From positions 868,001 through 932,000 of the forward strand of contig NZ_AP018042.1 in the NCBI RefSeq assembly GCF_002356295.1: DNA of 64,000 nt, written 5' to 3'. Below the pieces are notes generated by a model, which saw nothing but the letters and a program-made list of their open reading frames with translations, was not told where the DNA came from and ran no database searches. This stretch comes from Labilibaculum antarcticum (GTDB lineage Bacteria > Bacteroidota > Bacteroidia > Bacteroidales > Marinifilaceae). Position numbers and translations under genes: made by a program. Every line of letters begins with the position of its first letter. The stretch's first letter is position 1. Below are positions 18,110 to 26,147 of the stretch, piece after piece.

Positions 18110-19765
18110 TCAATTACCTAGCAACACTTTAGCATTATCCAAGGCTGCCTGAGTAAGATCTGCCCCGCTAAGCATTTTAGCAAGCTCTTCTATTCGGCTT
18201 TGTTGATCCAGAAGTACAATGTTTGAGTAGGTTTCAAGCTCATCATCTGCCTTATAAACCTTGTAGTGATTCTTTCCCTTTCCTGCTATCTGAGGAAGGT
18301 GAGTGATACTGATTACCTGAATATTTTCTGCCATTTTATTCATCATGGTTCCCATTTTAGCTGCAATTTCACCGGAAACACCCGTATCAATTTCATCAAA
18401 AACGATGGATGGCAAAGCGGTCGATGACGAGATTAAATACTTGATACTCAACATTAATCGAGACAACTCTCCCCCTGAAGCAACCTTCTGCACTTCCTCT
18501 ATCTGTCCATTCTTATTCGCACTGAACAGAAAAGCTAAATAATCGCGCCCGTAATACTGAAAATCTTCTCTAATCTGTGTGTCAATTTTAAAATTTGCAT
18601 TAGGAATACCGAGCTGCACCAGCTGAGATACGATTGTTTTCTCAATAGCTGGAATCACCTTCAACCTACTATTTGTAAGCTTTTCGGCTGAACCAAGGAG
18701 CAATTCTTCCTTCTGTTTTAATTGCTTCTTCAAATCTTCAATAAAATCGTCTCCACAAACAATTTTATCTACTTTCCGGGTCAATTCTTCTCGAATATCA
18801 ATCAATTCCTCCACCGAATTCACGTGATGCTTCTGTTGCAAAGAATAGATTGCATCTAATTTCTGATTCAAAAACTCAATTCTTGAAGGATCTAAATCCA
18901 CCGATTCGTTACTTCGATCCAATTCCTCCGCCAGATCCTGCAATTCGATATATGCACTCTCTAAACGTTCAAAGAAACTCTGAGCATCGGGGTATACGTT
19001 TTGAATTTGAGCAATGGCATTTCGTGCCTCTTTCAGTTGAGTAACAATAGGAAATTCTCCTTCTGAAAGATTTCCATACGCTTTCACCAAAGCCGACTTA
19101 ATCTCCTCAGCATGAGTTAATTTTGCCAATTCTGCCTCCATTTCAGTTTGTTCTCCTGCAATTAATTTTGCATCGGTCAATTGCTCTAACTGAAACTGAT
19201 AATAATCCAGATCAGCCTTTTCCTTAGCCGCTATTTCTTCTTGCTTACGAAGTTCTTGCTTTAGCTTCTGAAATTGATCGAAGCATTCCTGATATTTTTT
19301 TAAGATCGAAACGTTTCCAGCATAAGTATCAACAATACCGACCTGATACTCGAAACTTCCAATTATTAAGTTCTGATTTTGACTATGCACATCAATCAGG
19401 CGAAAGCCTAATTCTTTTAAAAGTTTCGCGCTAACAGGAGAATCGTTTATAAAAGCCCGACTTTTACCATTAGGAAGAATCTCTCTTCGCAATAAGGTAT
19501 CCTCCTCATATTCCAATTCATTGTCGTCGAAAAACTGTTTCAATTTATATCTGGCAATAGAAAATGAGGTTTCAATAATGCACTTCTGTCCTTTATCTTT
19601 AAGAACATTCACCTCCGCCCTTTGGCCTAAAACTAAGGACAAGGCTCCTAACAAAATTGATTTACCAGAACCAGTTTCACCTGTTATAACTGAAAACCCA
19701 TCTGAGAATTCAATATCTAACTTAGTAATTAAAGCATAATTCTGAATGGATATGGATTGAAGCAT
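18110..19765 (-). CDS. recN: DNA repair protein RecN
   Basis: RecN is an SMC-like ATPase that helps repair double-strand breaks. Walker A GETGSGKSILLGALSLVLGQRA is at residue 30, a long coiled-coil stretch spans about residues 150-350, the ABC signature KVASGGELSRLMLSIK follows, and Walker B is SIVFDEIDTGVSGEIA. The C-terminal ITHLPQIAGKGKNHYKVYK block is intact. The length of 551 residues is typical. It is the downstream partner of the porD-like gene, 60 bases away on the same strand, which suggests a multigene transcript running from bamD through rpoZ, coaBC, porD and recN. Confidence 0.96.
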   Translation of the reverse strand: MLQSISIQNYALITKLDIEFSDGFSVITGETGSGKSILLGALSLVLGQRAEVNVLKDKGQKCIIETSFSIARYKLKQFFDDNELEYEEDTLLRREILPNGKSRAFINDSPVSAKLLKELGFRLIDVHSQNQNLIIGSFEYQVGIVDTYAGNVSILKKYQECFDQFQKLKQELRKQEEIAAKEKADLDYYQFQLEQLTDAKLIAGEQTEMEAELAKLTHAEEIKSALVKAYGNLSEGEFPIVTQLKEARNAIAQIQNVYPDAQSFFERLESAYIELQDLAEELDRSNESVDLDPSRIEFLNQKLDAIYSLQQKHHVNSVEELIDIREELTRKVDKIVCGDDFIEDLKKQLKQKEELLLGSAEKLTNSRLKVIPAIEKTIVSQLVQLGIPNANFKIDTQIREDFQYYGRDYLAFLFSANKNGQIEEVQKVASGGELSRLMLSIKYLISSSTALPSIVFDEIDTGVSGEIAAKMGTMMNKMAENIQVISITHLPQIAGKGKNHYKVYKADDELETYSNIVLLDQQSRIEELAKMLSGADLTQAALDNAKVLLGN

Positions 19766-19825
19766 AGGTATCTATAAAATGATATTGGTAAGTTGTCAAA
19801 ACGAATTTATTCCAAAATAGAATCA

Positions 19826-20728
19826 TTACTCCTTTTGCCCTATTATTTTATTGTATTTTGAAATATTTGCAGGATCGATTTCACTTAGAATATTATAAAC
19901 TCTTTTCTTTTCATCCGTAAAGGATTCAGAAAAAATATTCACCAGCTCATCGGCTTTTGCATCAAAAAATATTTGAAGAATAAAAGATCCTGGCTTTGCT
20001 CGATATGCTTTCTGAAGCAAACGTAAACTCTCAGCAATTTCAGCTCTCGATTCCGTTAAACGTTCGGCCATATTATCCAATCCTAACCTGTGATAACGAT
20101 AAAGACACTCACGAACGGGACTATAGGCATTATTCAATATATTCTCGACTAACCAATATCTGTTTTTTCTGCTTTCGAATGCTTTCCAACCTTTTACATT
20201 GGAATTCTGCATTTTATTCACAATCTCTTCGGCCTTGGCAAAGTAAACACTCCCACCATCCATGGAATAGGTATCGTAATCCAAACCTAAAATTATATAG
20301 GCATAATACGATAACAATGCAGTTAAACTTGAAGGTGTAGTCGCCTCGTTAAACTCTATAGCTTCATACTCTACATATTTAAACTGTACATCATCATCTT
20401 TTAAATTTAGCAATACACTATTGTAAGATGAATTGTATATTGGTCTGCTTACCTGAACTTGAACGGTTCCTTTAAATTCATCAGATGATAACTGGCTGGT
20501 TAGATTAATTAGAATTGTACATTCAATTCTTTCATCGTAAGTATAAACATGATCTGTCCATCGTTTGGTATTCATGAACTCATATACCGAACTTTGAAGG
20601 GTTCTAAAAACCTGCTTATTGGTTCCTTGAATTTGCTGACTTACAATTTGCACATTGCATCTCAACTCCTGAGAAAATAACGGAATAGAAATAAAAAAAG
20701 CAAATAGTAATATGAAGAGTTTTCGCAT
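19826..20728 (-). CDS. DUF4835 / PorD-like type IX secretion-associated protein
   Basis: The protein carries a signal peptide (MRKLFILLFAFFISIPLFSQ) and continues ELRCNVQIVSQQIQGTNKQVF, which is the characteristic N terminus of DUF4835. That family includes PorD, needed for the gliding/type IX secretion machinery of Bacteroidota. The length of 300 residues is right. It is a mature periplasmic beta-rich protein with a helical C-terminal half (LRLLQKAYRAKPGSFILQIFFDAKADEL). It lies in a conserved run between coaBC and recN, an arrangement common in Bacteroidota. The PorD role is family knowledge rather than something the sequence proves. Confidence 0.85.
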   Translation of the reverse strand: MRKLFILLFAFFISIPLFSQELRCNVQIVSQQIQGTNKQVFRTLQSSVYEFMNTKRWTDHVYTYDERIECTILINLTSQLSSDEFKGTVQVQVSRPIYNSSYNSVLLNLKDDDVQFKYVEYEAIEFNEATTPSSLTALLSYYAYIILGLDYDTYSMDGGSVYFAKAEEIVNKMQNSNVKGWKAFESRKNRYWLVENILNNAYSPVRECLYRYHRLGLDNMAERLTESRAEIAESLRLLQKAYRAKPGSFILQIFFDAKADELVNIFSESFTDEKKRVYNILSEIDPANISKYNKIIGQKE

Positions 20729-20787
20729 AATTAGATTTCAAAATTTAACAGCTAAAGTTAAAAATTTAAACGGAAGTGAACCAACTT

Positions 20788-21438
20788 TTATTCTTCATAA
20801 TATGCAATCAATTCAGAAACGATATCTTTCGCAACCTCTGTTTTGCTTTTTAATTCGAATTTCTTGCACTCTCCAAGCTTATTAATCAAGGTAATTTTAT
20901 TGGTATCATACTGAAATCCGGCCCCTTTATCATTTAAAGAATTTAAAACGATAAAATCCAGATTCTTCGTTGCTAGTTTTAATTTTGCATTGGATTCTTC
21001 GTTGTTCGTTTCCAATGCAAAACCCACTAAAAATTGATTGGTAGTTTTAATTGCACCAAGAGACGCTGCAATATCTTTTGTAGGAGTTAGCTCGATGGAA
21101 TAGTTCTCCTTGCCTCGTTTCACCTTCTTATCTTCAGTGATTACCGGTGTGAAATCGGCCACTGCTGCGGTCATAATTCCACCATCGCAAGCTGGGAAAT
21201 GCAGTAGCGATGCCTCGTACATTTCCTGAGCGGAAACAACATCAATACGTTCAATATTTGGATTTTGAGTACTTAAAGAAGTAGGTCCGCTTATCAAAAC
21301 AACCTGAGCACCTTGTGAGGCTAACTCTTCGGCTATCGAAAAGCCCATTTTCCCAGATGAAAAATTACCGATAAAACGAACAGGATCAATCTTCTCGTAG
21401 GTTGGCCCTGTGGTAATCAGAACCCTTTTATTCGTTAG
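20788..21438 (-). CDS. coaBC: CoaB (phosphopantothenoylcysteine synthetase) half of coaBC, out of frame
   Basis: This is the C-terminal synthetase half, which joins cysteine to 4'-phosphopantothenate for coenzyme A. Reading in its frame back from the methionine at 21348 gives LTNKRVLITTGPTYE and RFIGNFSSGKMGFS, the true start of the CoaB domain, up to an A11 run at 21439-21449. It is one base out of frame with the CoaC half upstream. AAVADFTP and the KRGKENYSIELTPTKDI region are intact, so the domain looks functional if frameshifting or a sequence correction joins the two. Independent starts at 21348 would lose the nucleotide-binding strand. See the linked finding. Confidence 0.85.
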   Translation of the reverse strand, partial: LTNKRVLITTGPTYEKIDPVRFIGNFSSGKMGFSIAEELASQGAQVVLISGPTSLSTQNPNIERIDVVSAQEMYEASLLHFPACDGGIMTAAVADFTPVITEDKKVKRGKENYSIELTPTKDIAASLGAIKTTNQFLVGFALETNNEESNAKLKLATKNLDFIVLNSLNDKGAGFQYDTNKITLINKLGECKKFELKSKTEVAKDIVSELIAYYEE

Positions 21439-21992
21439 TTTTTTTTTTTAGATTCAAAAAAACCGATGATTTCCTTCACAATTAAATCCGGCTCTTCCAT
21501 TCTTCCTTTTCCGTGAAGTCCACTAGCCAGCTCACCACTTGATGGTTCAATAAACAAATCGCCATAGGATCTCAAAATATCCATATTTCGTATTGTTGCC
21601 GGATGTTTAAACATATCCAGATCCATTGCAGGTGCATGCATAACAGGACACTTCGCAGAAAGATAAGTGGTTAAAAGTAGATTGTCACAAATACCATGAG
21701 CCATTTTGGCCATTGTATTCGCTGTAGTTGGAGCAATAACCAATAAATCGGCCCAAATGCCAAGATCTACATGACTATTCCATGTTCCATCATCATGTTT
21801 AAAGAAATCAGATAAAACGGTATTCTTGGATAGTGTAGCCATGGTTACCGGAGAGATAAACTCCTTTGCATAGGTAGTCATGATTACTTTTACATTTGCT
21901 CCTTCTTTTACTAACAAACGCACTAAAGTAGCGGCTTTATAAGCAGCAATACTTGCAGTGACTCCAAGAATAATATTTTTATCTTTTAACAT
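21435..21992 (-). CDS. coaBC: CoaC (phosphopantothenoylcysteine decarboxylase) half of coaBC
   Basis: The flavin-dependent decarboxylase half of the bifunctional CoaBC enzyme. Visible motifs are ILGVTASIAAYKAATLVRLL at the N terminus, the catalytic His in NSHVDLGIWADLLVIAPTTANTMAKMAHGICDNLLLTTYLS, and the PAMDLDM loop. The frame ends FFESKKKN-stop exactly at an A11 tract on the coding strand. With 12 (or 9) adenines the frame would run straight into LTNKRVLITTGP of the CoaB half and give a normal protein of about 400 residues. Both halves are well conserved, which argues against long-standing decay. Confidence 0.9.
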   Translation of the reverse strand: MLKDKNIILGVTASIAAYKAATLVRLLVKEGANVKVIMTTYAKEFISPVTMATLSKNTVLSDFFKHDDGTWNSHVDLGIWADLLVIAPTTANTMAKMAHGICDNLLLTTYLSAKCPVMHAPAMDLDMFKHPATIRNMDILRSYGDLFIEPSSGELASGLHGKGRMEEPDLIVKEIIGFFESKKKN

Positions 21993-22056
21993 AAACTAAA
22001 CTTAAAAATAAAAAGTTCCCTTTTGTAACAAAGGGAACTAATAAACTATTTAGCAA

Positions 22057-22392
22057 TTAATCTTCTGTTTTTGCCTCTTTCGCAGGATTTCTGTAATAGA
22101 TTTCTCCATTAATAAATTCCTCTACTGCAATTAAAGATGGTTTTGGTAATCTCTCGTAATATTTGGAGATTTCAATCTGTTCACGATTTTCAAAAACCTC
22201 TTCCAAGTTATCTGTATAAGATGCAAACTCCTGCAACTTCTTATTCAGTTCACTTTTCAGTTCAACAGCAATCTGATTAGAACGCTTTGCCATAATCACT
22301 ACAGATTCGTAAACATTACCTACTTCCGCACTTAACTCAGTCATGTTACGGGTAATTGTAGAACTTGCTGCATTTGTTTTTTTGTAATCCAT
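22057..22392 (-). CDS. rpoZ: RNA polymerase omega subunit, Bacteroidota type
   Basis: Omega helps assemble and stabilise the beta' subunit of RNA polymerase. The segment GNVYESVVIMAKRSNQIAVELKSELNKKLQEF is the omega core helix pair, with the RSNQIA motif where the classic family has R-A-RQ. The length of 111 residues and the acidic tail fit Bacteroidota RpoZ. It sits between bamD and coaBC on the same strand with 23- and 64-base gaps. This conserved order supports the call and suggests a single transcript from bamD onward. Confidence 0.9.
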   Translation of the reverse strand: MDYKKTNAASSTITRNMTELSAEVGNVYESVVIMAKRSNQIAVELKSELNKKLQEFASYTDNLEEVFENREQIEISKYYERLPKPSLIAVEEFINGEIYYRNPAKEAKTED

Positions 22393-22415
22393 ACTATAAA
22401 AGAATTAGATCTATT

Positions 22416-23219
22416 TTAATTATTCGTATTAAACTTACTCAAGTAGGCTTCCATGCCTTCAATCATTTTTTCAGCACGCTTTTGGTACTTACTTTCAGGG
22501 AATTCATCTACAAAAGAAAAATATTCTTCTTTTGCGAGATTATATCTTTCTCGTTGTTTATCTGCAACACTTTTAAATGCCAGTTCGTAACGTGATTCCA
22601 ACAACATAAACATTAAATCTTCACGATATGATGAGCCCGGGTAATCTTTAATACTATTCTGCAAAGAAATAATTGCTGCAGGAAAATGTTCTCTGTCGTA
22701 ATAGTTTCTTGCGCTTAAGTAAGATTTATACACCAACTTATCCTGCATTTCATCAATATAATCATTACATTTTGGAATTCTGGTTGAATTCGGATAACGA
22801 TTGATGTATAATTGCAAAGCGTCAATCGCATCTTTGGTTGACGTTTGGTCTAATCTCGGTTTAGGAGATTCCAAAAAGTAACAATAAGCACTCATATACA
22901 AACTCTCTTCTGAGTATGGGCTATCAGGAAAAGTTTTCAGAAAATTTCTGAAATAATATCCAGCTCCGATATAATCTCCAGATCCATAGGAGCAGTACGA
23001 AATATAGTAACTAATTGTTTCCGCCTTACTCGTTCCACGATAAATTGGTAACAACTCCTCAAAAAGAGTTGCAGCTTTCACATAGTCTTCCGAATTGTAG
23101 TATTCAATAGCCTTCTTGTATTTCAAAGGATTATCGTTACTTTTCAATAGCTTTTGATATTCGCTGCATCCACCTAAAACAAAGGCAAACAATAAAAAAA
23201 CATAAACAATTTTCTTCAT
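22416..23219 (-). CDS. bamD: BamD outer-membrane assembly lipoprotein
   Basis: BamD is the essential lipoprotein partner of BamA in beta-barrel insertion. The start is placed at the ATG giving MKKIVYVFLLFAFVLGGCSEYQKLLKSND, a signal with lipobox Cys. The longer reading from 23246 adds only nine residues ahead of this signal. TPR-like helices follow (KYKKAIEYYNSEDYVKAATLFEELLPIYRG... SETISYYISYCSYGSGDY...), matching YfiO/BamD. The mature length is about 250 residues. It is the first gene of the leftward bamD-rpoZ-coaBC-porD-recN series and is divergent from the PLP-enzyme gene. Confidence 0.92.
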   Translation of the reverse strand: MKKIVYVFLLFAFVLGGCSEYQKLLKSNDNPLKYKKAIEYYNSEDYVKAATLFEELLPIYRGTSKAETISYYISYCSYGSGDYIGAGYYFRNFLKTFPDSPYSEESLYMSAYCYFLESPKPRLDQTSTKDAIDALQLYINRYPNSTRIPKCNDYIDEMQDKLVYKSYLSARNYYDREHFPAAIISLQNSIKDYPGSSYREDLMFMLLESRYELAFKSVADKQRERYNLAKEEYFSFVDEFPESKYQKRAEKMIEGMEAYLSKFNTNN

Positions 23220-23390
23220 AGGTATAGCTACTCTATTTTTTTGCATTTTGCAAATATATGGATTTCGAGCGAAAAATAGGATACTTTCTACTCATATTAT
23301 ACAATTCTTTATAATTTATTGCTAAAATTCCAAAAAACATTACTTTTGCACAATTGCATTTAAAACATTTCAAAAAATAAAGCATACACT

Positions 23391-24641
23391 GTGGATATAT
23401 TTGACAAAGTTACCTCAAAAAAAGGAAACCTAGGGCAATACGCTAAGCAAGCTCATGGATATTTTGCATTTCCTAAATTGGAAGGCGAAATCGGATCAAG
23501 AATGAAATTTCGTGGAAAAGAAGTTTTAACATGGAGTTTAAACAACTATATCGGATTAGCAAATCACCCAGAAGTAAGAAAAGAAGATGCTGAAGCATCT
23601 GCAAGATGGGGATTAGCCTATCCAATGGGAGCTCGTATGATGTCTGGTCAAACAAGTCGTCATGAAGAGTTGGAAGCTAAATTGGCCGATTTCGTTAAAA
23701 AGCCAGATGCTTTCCTATTGAATTTTGGATACCAGGGAATGGTGTCAATCATTGATGCTATGGTAAACCGTCATGATGTTATTGTTTACGATTCGGAATC
23801 GCATGCATGTATCATGGATGGTTTGAGACTTCATGCTGGAAAACGTTTCGTTTATCCACACAACGACATGGAAAATCTTACCAAGCAATTGGAAAGAGCT
23901 ACCAAATGGACTGAAAAAACCGGCGGTGGAATTCTTCTTATTACTGAGGGTGTATTCGGAATGGCTGGTGACCTTGGTAAATTGGATGAGATTTGTGCTC
24001 TTAAAGACAATTTCAACTTCCGTTTATTAGTTGATGATGCACACGGATTTGGTGTAATGGGAAAAACCGGTGCTGGTACAATCGAGCATTTCGGTGTTGA
24101 AGACAAAGTAGATTTACACTTTAGTACTTTTGCAAAAGCAATGGCTGGTATCGGAGCTTTTATCGCTTGCAGTGAAGAAGTTGGTACTTACCTAAGATAT
24201 ACAATGAGATCTCAAATTTTCGCGAAATCATTGCCAATGCCTATCGTAGAAGGATCATTGAAGCGTTTGGAGTTACTTCAAAATTCCCCTAAATTGCGTG
24301 AGGATCTTTGGAGTGTAACTAAGGCTTTGCAAGAAGGTTTAACTAAAGCCGGACTAAACATTGGTGTAACAGAATCTCCTGTAACTCCTGTTTACTTATC
24401 GGGTAGTGTTGCCGAAGGAACTCAGGTAACTATGGATTTAAGAGAGAATTACAATATTTTCTGTTCTATCGTGGTTTACCCGGTAATTCCTAAAGGACAA
24501 TTGCTACTTAGATTGATTCCTACTGCAATGCACACTTTAGAAGATGTTGAGTATACTGTTAACGCATTTAAAGAAGTTTCGAAGAAATTAACCGATGGCA
24601 AATACAGCAATGATAAATTTGCTGATATTTTCAATCAATAG
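23391..24641 (+). CDS. Alpha-oxoamine synthase (serine palmitoyltransferase/BioF-like)
   Basis: This PLP enzyme condenses an amino acid with an acyl-CoA. The schiff-base lysine is in DLHFSTFAKAMAGIGAF, the His that stacks on PLP is in SESHACIMDGLRLHAG, and LVDDAHGFGVMG carries the conserved Asp-x-His. The length of 416 residues matches Bacteroidota serine palmitoyltransferase-type proteins more than BioF. In these bacteria such enzymes start sphingolipid or sulfonolipid synthesis, where serine or cysteate is the amino acid. The sequence alone does not settle the substrate. The start is GTG at 23391 after an A-rich leader; MDIFDKV follows. It has its own terminator. Confidence 0.8.
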   Translation: MDIFDKVTSKKGNLGQYAKQAHGYFAFPKLEGEIGSRMKFRGKEVLTWSLNNYIGLANHPEVRKEDAEASARWGLAYPMGARMMSGQTSRHEELEAKLADFVKKPDAFLLNFGYQGMVSIIDAMVNRHDVIVYDSESHACIMDGLRLHAGKRFVYPHNDMENLTKQLERATKWTEKTGGGILLITEGVFGMAGDLGKLDEICALKDNFNFRLLVDDAHGFGVMGKTGAGTIEHFGVEDKVDLHFSTFAKAMAGIGAFIACSEEVGTYLRYTMRSQIFAKSLPMPIVEGSLKRLELLQNSPKLREDLWSVTKALQEGLTKAGLNIGVTESPVTPVYLSGSVAEGTQVTMDLRENYNIFCSIVVYPVIPKGQLLLRLIPTAMHTLEDVEYTVNAFKEVSKKLTDGKYSNDKFADIFNQ

Positions 24642-24661
24642 TATTCTAAACAATACAATCA

Positions 24662-24687
24662 AAACGACATTCGAAAGGATGTCGTTT
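24662..24687 (+). terminator. Terminator between PLP-enzyme gene and trxB
   Basis: AAACGACAT, an 8-base loop, ATGTCGTTT followed by a run of T is a perfect 9-bp stem starting 21 bases past the stop codon. Confidence 0.85.
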
Positions 24688-24750
24688 TTTTTGTGCAAAA
24701 AAATACCCGACTAGAATTTAGCCGGGCAATTAATATATTGAAATTACTTC

Positions 24751-25743
24751 TTATTCTCTTTCGGAAAGGAATCTTTCAGCATCCATAGCAGCCATACAGC
24801 CTGAACCGGCAGAAGTAATTGCCTGACGGTAATGAGGATCTTTTAAATCGCCTGCAGCAAATACACCAGGAACATTCGTTTTGGTAGTATCCGGCTCTGT
24901 TAATACATAACCCTGCTCATCTGTTTTCACATATTCGCTGAATATTTTTGAATTAGGTGTGTGTCCGATTGCTAAAAAGTAACCATCAATTTTGATGTCT
25001 ACCTCTGTTTCGTCGGCCTCTCCCATTCTCTTAATCAACTTAGCCCCCTGCACTACACCATCGCCATAAAGCTCTTTGGTATTGTGTTCGTACAAAACTT
25101 CGATATTTTTGGTTCGGGCTACACGATCCTGCATGGCCTTAGAAGCTCTTAAATAATCTTTACGTACAATTAAGTATACTTTCTTAGCCAAGCCAGCCAA
25201 ATAGGTTGCTTCTTCGGCAGCGGTATCACCACCACCTACTACGGCAACATCTAATCCGCGGTAAAAGAAACCATCACAAGTAGCACAAGCAGAAACGCCC
25301 GAGCCCATGTACTTTTCTTCGGTTGGGAATCCTAAATATTTAGCTGTTGCTCCTGTTGCCAGAATAACCGACTCAGCAACAATTACTTTTTTCTCATCAA
25401 CAATTACTTTGTATGGATATTCAGAAAAATCAACTGAAGAAACAAGTCCCCAGCGACAATCTGTACCAAATCGCTCCGCTTGCTTTTTTAAGTCAGCCAT
25501 CATAGCCGGGCCAGTAACTCCATCGGCATACCCAGGAAAATTATCAACTTCGGTAGTCGTAGTCAATTGTCCTCCAGGTTGCAAACCTTCTATTAACACT
25601 GGACTTAAATTTGCTCTTGCTGCGTAAATTGCTGCAGTATACCCGGCAGGACCAGACCCAACAATCAGACATTTTACTTTTTCCACTTCCCCCTCAGGTG
25701 TAGCAGGATTTTTATCCTTCAAATTCAATGACTTAAATTCCAT
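24751..25743 (-). CDS. trxB: Thioredoxin reductase
   Basis: TrxB passes electrons from NADPH through FAD and a redox disulfide to thioredoxin. The FAD-binding motif CLIVGSGPAGYTAAIYAARA is at residue 25, the active-site CATCDGFF (Cys-x-x-Cys) at residue 151, the NADPH motif VAVVGGGDTAAEEATYL follows, and the second FAD motif GVFAAGDLKDPHYRQAITSAGSGCMAAMDAERFL closes the protein. The length of 330 residues includes a 20-residue N-terminal extension. It is monocistronic and lies next to the tRNA-Pro gene that hosts the integrated element. Confidence 0.96.
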   Translation of the reverse strand: MEFKSLNLKDKNPATPEGEVEKVKCLIVGSGPAGYTAAIYAARANLSPVLIEGLQPGGQLTTTTEVDNFPGYADGVTGPAMMADLKKQAERFGTDCRWGLVSSVDFSEYPYKVIVDEKKVIVAESVILATGATAKYLGFPTEEKYMGSGVSACATCDGFFYRGLDVAVVGGGDTAAEEATYLAGLAKKVYLIVRKDYLRASKAMQDRVARTKNIEVLYEHNTKELYGDGVVQGAKLIKRMGEADETEVDIKIDGYFLAIGHTPNSKIFSEYVKTDEQGYVLTEPDTTKTNVPGVFAAGDLKDPHYRQAITSAGSGCMAAMDAERFLSERE

Positions 25744-25878
25744 ATGTGTTAATTATTCTGTTTCTAAATAAGATTTCGAGTAGCAAATCTACAAAATATC
25801 TAAATAACTACAAGTGTTTATTAATAGAGTTAATAGATCTTAACATCAATTTACTCGAATCTTTCAGCTCTTTTCATT

Positions 25879-25906
25879 TTGACAATTGTTTTGCATAAAC
25901 TATATT
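25879..25906 (+). promoter_or_regulatory. Likely promoter of tRNA-Pro
   Basis: TTGACA at 25879-25884 and TATATT at 25901-25906 are separated by 16 bases and lie 15 bases before the tRNA 5' end. The box also fits the Bacteroidota -33 TTG / -7 TAnnTTTG pattern loosely (TATATTTA). Confidence 0.55.
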
Positions 25907-25920
25907 TACTGTCGCAATAT

Positions 25921-25996
25921 CGGGGCGTAGCTCAGCCAGGTTTAGAGTACACGTCTGGGGGGCGTGGGGTCGGAAGTTCGAATCTTCTCGCCCCGA
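25921..25996 (+). tRNA. tRNA-Pro (anticodon GGG)
   Basis: A full cloverleaf can be drawn. The acceptor stem CGGGGCG pairs with CGCCCCG, the D arm is GCTC/GAGT, the anticodon stem CACGT pairs with GCGTG around loop CTGGGGG (anticodon GGG), and the T arm GGAAG/CTTCT encloses TTCGAAT. The discriminator is A; the CCA end is not fully encoded. The 3' half from 25953 is supplied by the integrated element's left attachment repeat, so integration leaves the tRNA intact. Confidence 0.95.
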
Positions 25997-25999
25997 CAA
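25953..25999 (+). repeat. attL, 47-bp core shared with attR
   Basis: The 47 bases from the anticodon arm (GTCTGGGGGGCGTG) to just past the tRNA 3' end are repeated perfectly at 49782-49828. This is the classic result of tyrosine-recombinase integration into a tRNA 3' half, and defines the element's left boundary. Confidence 0.95.
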
Positions 26000-26018
26000 T
26001 GTAAAGACAATGATTATT

Positions 26019-26045
26019 AAGCGGTTACACCTCCAGTAACCGCTT
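26019..26045 (+). terminator. Element-borne terminator for tRNA-Pro
   Basis: AAGCGGTTAC, loop ACCTCCA, GTAACCGCTT followed by TTATTTT is a perfect 10-bp stem 20 bases inside the element. It replaces the chromosomal tRNA terminator displaced to the right end (49840-49863) and shields the integrase from tRNA transcription. Confidence 0.85.
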
Positions 26046-26112
26046 TTATTTTGCTTTATTTTCACTTGTATATTGCGGTTTAAGATGCTTTTTGTAGCTT
26101 TAAAAGTGTAAA

Positions 26113-26133
26113 AACTTGCAAAAAACTTGCAAA
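26113..26133 (+). repeat. Left arm-type repeats, ACTTGCAAAA twice
   Basis: Two copies of ACTTGCAAAA start at 26113 and 26124, 11 bases apart, 114 bases inside the left core. A matching pair with the same spacing and orientation lies near the right core (49702 and 49713). They are probable integrase or excisionase binding sites. Confidence 0.6.
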
Positions 26134-26147
26134 AAAAAACACCGAAT

